Of a stretch of DNA of 64,000 bases, positions 62,621 to 64,000 are shown piece after piece; positions within the stretch are counted from its first letter, which is position 1, and the number at the start of each line of letters is the position of its first letter. Source of the stretch: Muribaculaceae bacterium (GTDB lineage: Bacteria > Bacteroidota > Bacteroidia > Bacteroidales > Muribaculaceae); assembly GCA_029061255.1 (NCBI GenBank), contig JAIDSL010000099.1:18932-82931 (forward strand). The letters are read 5' to 3'. Below the pieces are notes generated by a model. That model saw nothing but the letters and a program-made list of their open reading frames with translations. It was not told the origin of the DNA and did not search any database. The position numbers and the translations under genes are program-made.

Positions 62621-63808
62621 TCGAAGATCTTTTCCAGACGGTGCCTGATATATCCTCAGCCCGAATTCGCTGACACAAGCATAGACATAATCGAAGATAT
62701 CAGCCTGCAGACGCTCGAATGCAGCCCAGGAAGTGATTCTGGTGAAGAAATAGAGCTCCAAAGGCAACCCTTGCGGCGTAGGCTGAAGCTGCCGCACCAT
62801 CAATATCACTGCAGGATCCGGATGCTTCTTGATTACTTCCGGATGCGACGTAAGATAGCGGATGAGGTATTTGCGGAAAAGCGATAGGTTCACCTCCTGG
62901 TTGGCATGCTTCAGTGAATGCTCTGAGATAAGGTCTTTTTCCAGCAACCTGTCTATCTCATCCTTGTGCAGGAAGCGAATGGAGTCAAAGTCAATGTATA
63001 TAGAGCGAGCCACACGCCTTGCCCCTACCTGGCGCATGTTCTGGTAGTTGCGGAAGGAGTCGCTTATCAGCGTATAGGGATGTATGGTGACGATGGAATT
63101 GTCCCAGTTGCGCACCTTGACTGTGGTGAGCTTTATGCTCTGCACCTCGCCGTTGGCACCCGCCTTGTCGCAGATGATCCAGTCACCCTTCTTGAGCATG
63201 TTGTTGAGCGTCAGCTGCACTCCTGCCACGAAACCCTTGATTGTGTCCTGAAACACCAACATCAGCACTGCTGCCGAAGCACCGAACCCTGTCAGCACCA
63301 TACCCGGCTTTTTATCAAACAGGATGCTGAGTCCAATTATCACCCCTACCAGTGCAAGGATTAGCTTTATTGCTCCTTCGATTACAGTCAGGTTGTGTTC
63401 TGCCGCTTTGTCGCGTTTCTCAAAACCGTCTACAGTGTTGGATATGAGCACATATATGAGGTTGACCACTGCATAGACGATGTAGACCTTCGTAAGCTTC
63501 TCAATCAGGACCACTCCCCACTCATGGTTGGAGAATGCCTGAGGCAGAAGCCAAGCAAGGATGAGGGCAGGGGCAAGCTGGGAGAAGGCCTTCATGGCTT
63601 TCTCGTTGAGGATGTCGTCGTCCCATTCTGTTTCGGTCTTGCGTGTGATGAAGTCAGTGAGCGGTGTCACTATCCTTACGCAAAGGAAATAAGACGCTAA
63701 AGATATCAGCACCACCAGTACAAGCAGTGTCGGGCTGATCAATGGCTGTGCCGTCTCCGGCGTCATCATTGAATTCAGTAAATCAGTTACCCAGTTTCTT
63801 AAAGTCAT
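62603..63808 (-). CDS. MscS-family mechanosensitive ion channel
   Basis: A 401-residue inner-membrane channel from the ATG at 63808 (MTLRNWVTDLLNSMMTPETAQ); the frame extends 22 residues upstream into CCGTTTT-type repeats. Four hydrophobic segments precede the MscS core, where the pore helix is GFGASAAVLMLVFQDTIKGFVAGVQLTLNNMLKKGDWI. The beta domain follows with VRNWDNSIVTIHPYTLISDSFRNY. The layout resembles the YbdG/Ynai-like medium-length group rather than minimal MscS. The final residues are contributed by an A/T repeat. Confidence 0.92.
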   Translation of the reverse strand: MTLRNWVTDLLNSMMTPETAQPLISPTLLVLVVLISLASYFLCVRIVTPLTDFITRKTETEWDDDILNEKAMKAFSQLAPALILAWLLPQAFSNHEWGVVLIEKLTKVYIVYAVVNLIYVLISNTVDGFEKRDKAAEHNLTVIEGAIKLILALVGVIIGLSILFDKKPGMVLTGFGASAAVLMLVFQDTIKGFVAGVQLTLNNMLKKGDWIICDKAGANGEVQSIKLTTVKVRNWDNSIVTIHPYTLISDSFRNYQNMRQVGARRVARSIYIDFDSIRFLHKDEIDRLLEKDLISEHSLKHANQEVNLSLFRKYLIRYLTSHPEVIKKHPDPAVILMVRQLQPTPQGLPLELYFFTRITSWAAFERLQADIFDYVYACVSEFGLRIYQAPSGKDLRLMHNA

Positions 63809-63810
63809 AA

Positions 63811-63845
63811 TTCGTTTTCCGTTATCCGTTTTCCGTTTTCCGTTG
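63811..63845. repeat. CCGTTTT-type short tandem repeat
   Basis: TCGTTTTCCGTTATCCGTTT and following units just upstream of the MscS-type start. Similar CGTTTT/ACGTT scraps lie at 34707-34760, 51186-51225 and 56747-56760. Confidence 0.6.
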
Positions 63846-63857
63846 AATCGTAATACT

Positions 63858-64000
63858 GCGACGAATGTCGCCAATACTGCGAGCTCCGCTCGCCGATACT
63901 GCGCGAAGCGCCGATACTGCGATGAATGTCGCCAATACTGCGAGCTCCGCTCGCCGATACTGCGCGAAGCGCCGATACTGCGATGAATGTCGCCAATACT
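63858..64000. repeat. 61-bp tandem array of three mini-hairpins, cut by the window end
   Basis: Period 61: unit 1 is 63858-63918, unit 2 63919-63979, and unit 3 starts at 63980. Each unit holds three hairpins, GCGAY-GAAT-GTCGC, GCGAG-CTCCG-CTCGC and GCGC-GAA-GCGC, each followed by C(A/G)ATACT. Units 1 and 2 differ at one base. Confidence 0.92.

Noticed and set aside
63858-64000. CRISPR array
   Set aside because: All segments repeat, there are no unique spacers, the period is divided into three hairpins, and no cas gene is near.

Overview
The window reads as chromosome of a Bacteroidota bacterium, order Bacteroidales; Muribaculaceae is a guess. The signs are the TAnnTTTG promoter -7 box with a TTTG-like -33 box about 20 bases upstream, the near absence of Shine-Dalgarno sequences, a TonB-dependent receptor paired with a DUF4374 surface lipoprotein, Hmu-type chelatase genes, and a Bacteroidales-style dcw cluster. 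No rRNA, tRNA, CRISPR array, insertion sequence or prophage was seen.

1-2.2 kb: trmH-like and nadA on the minus strand, then about 460 bases without a gene holding at least ten DnaA-box-like nonamers (candidate origin or DnaA-binding cluster). 2.2-26.8 kb: a plus-strand operon of 19 genes behind a cobalamin riboswitch. It begins with uptake and metal-handling genes: TonB receptor, DUF4374 lipoprotein, exported CbiK, membrane-anchored CobN/HmuS-like chelatase, small membrane protein, ExbB-like channel, DUF2149 protein, then BtuF-, BtuC- and BtuD-like ABC transporter. It continues with corrin-ring synthesis, largely as fused enzymes (CbiH-CbiC, CbiE-CbiT, CbiG-CbiF, CbiJ-CbiD), then CbiA, adenosyltransferase, CbiP, CobD and CbiB. 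26.7-30.9 kb: a convergent minus-strand operon with its own cobalamin riboswitch carries a PepSY membrane protein and the nucleotide-loop genes cobU, cobT, cobS and cobC. The two operons meet tail to tail with a 47-base coding overlap. Together they cover almost all of anaerobic B12 synthesis after sirohydrochlorin; a CbiL (C-20 methyltransferase) and the uroporphyrinogen methyltransferase step are not in the window.

31-40.4 kb: housekeeping genes: yceD-rpmF-fabH, gapA, mscL, metG, recA, pdxB and a multi-spanning membrane protein. 40.4-57.7 kb: an RNA methyltransferase with a long charged tail, then the minus-strand division and wall cluster in transcription order rsmH-ftsL-ftsI-murE-mraY-murD-ftsW-murG-murC-ftsQ-ftsA-ftsZ, without mraZ directly upstream. 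57.8-64 kb: a large transglutaminase-like exported protein, cutC, a VanZ-family gene, rpsO and an MscS-type channel.

Intergenic DNA is rich in short repeats: a 25-bp palindromic element (five copies), an AATTATGCAT-type element that supplies stop codons, an 18-copy heptamer tract, and a 61-bp array of mini-hairpins running off the right edge. The most unusual system is the riboswitch-controlled envelope module that joins two predicted extracytoplasmic tetrapyrrole chelatases to an ExbB-like proton channel, a DUF2149 protein and a corrinoid uptake system.
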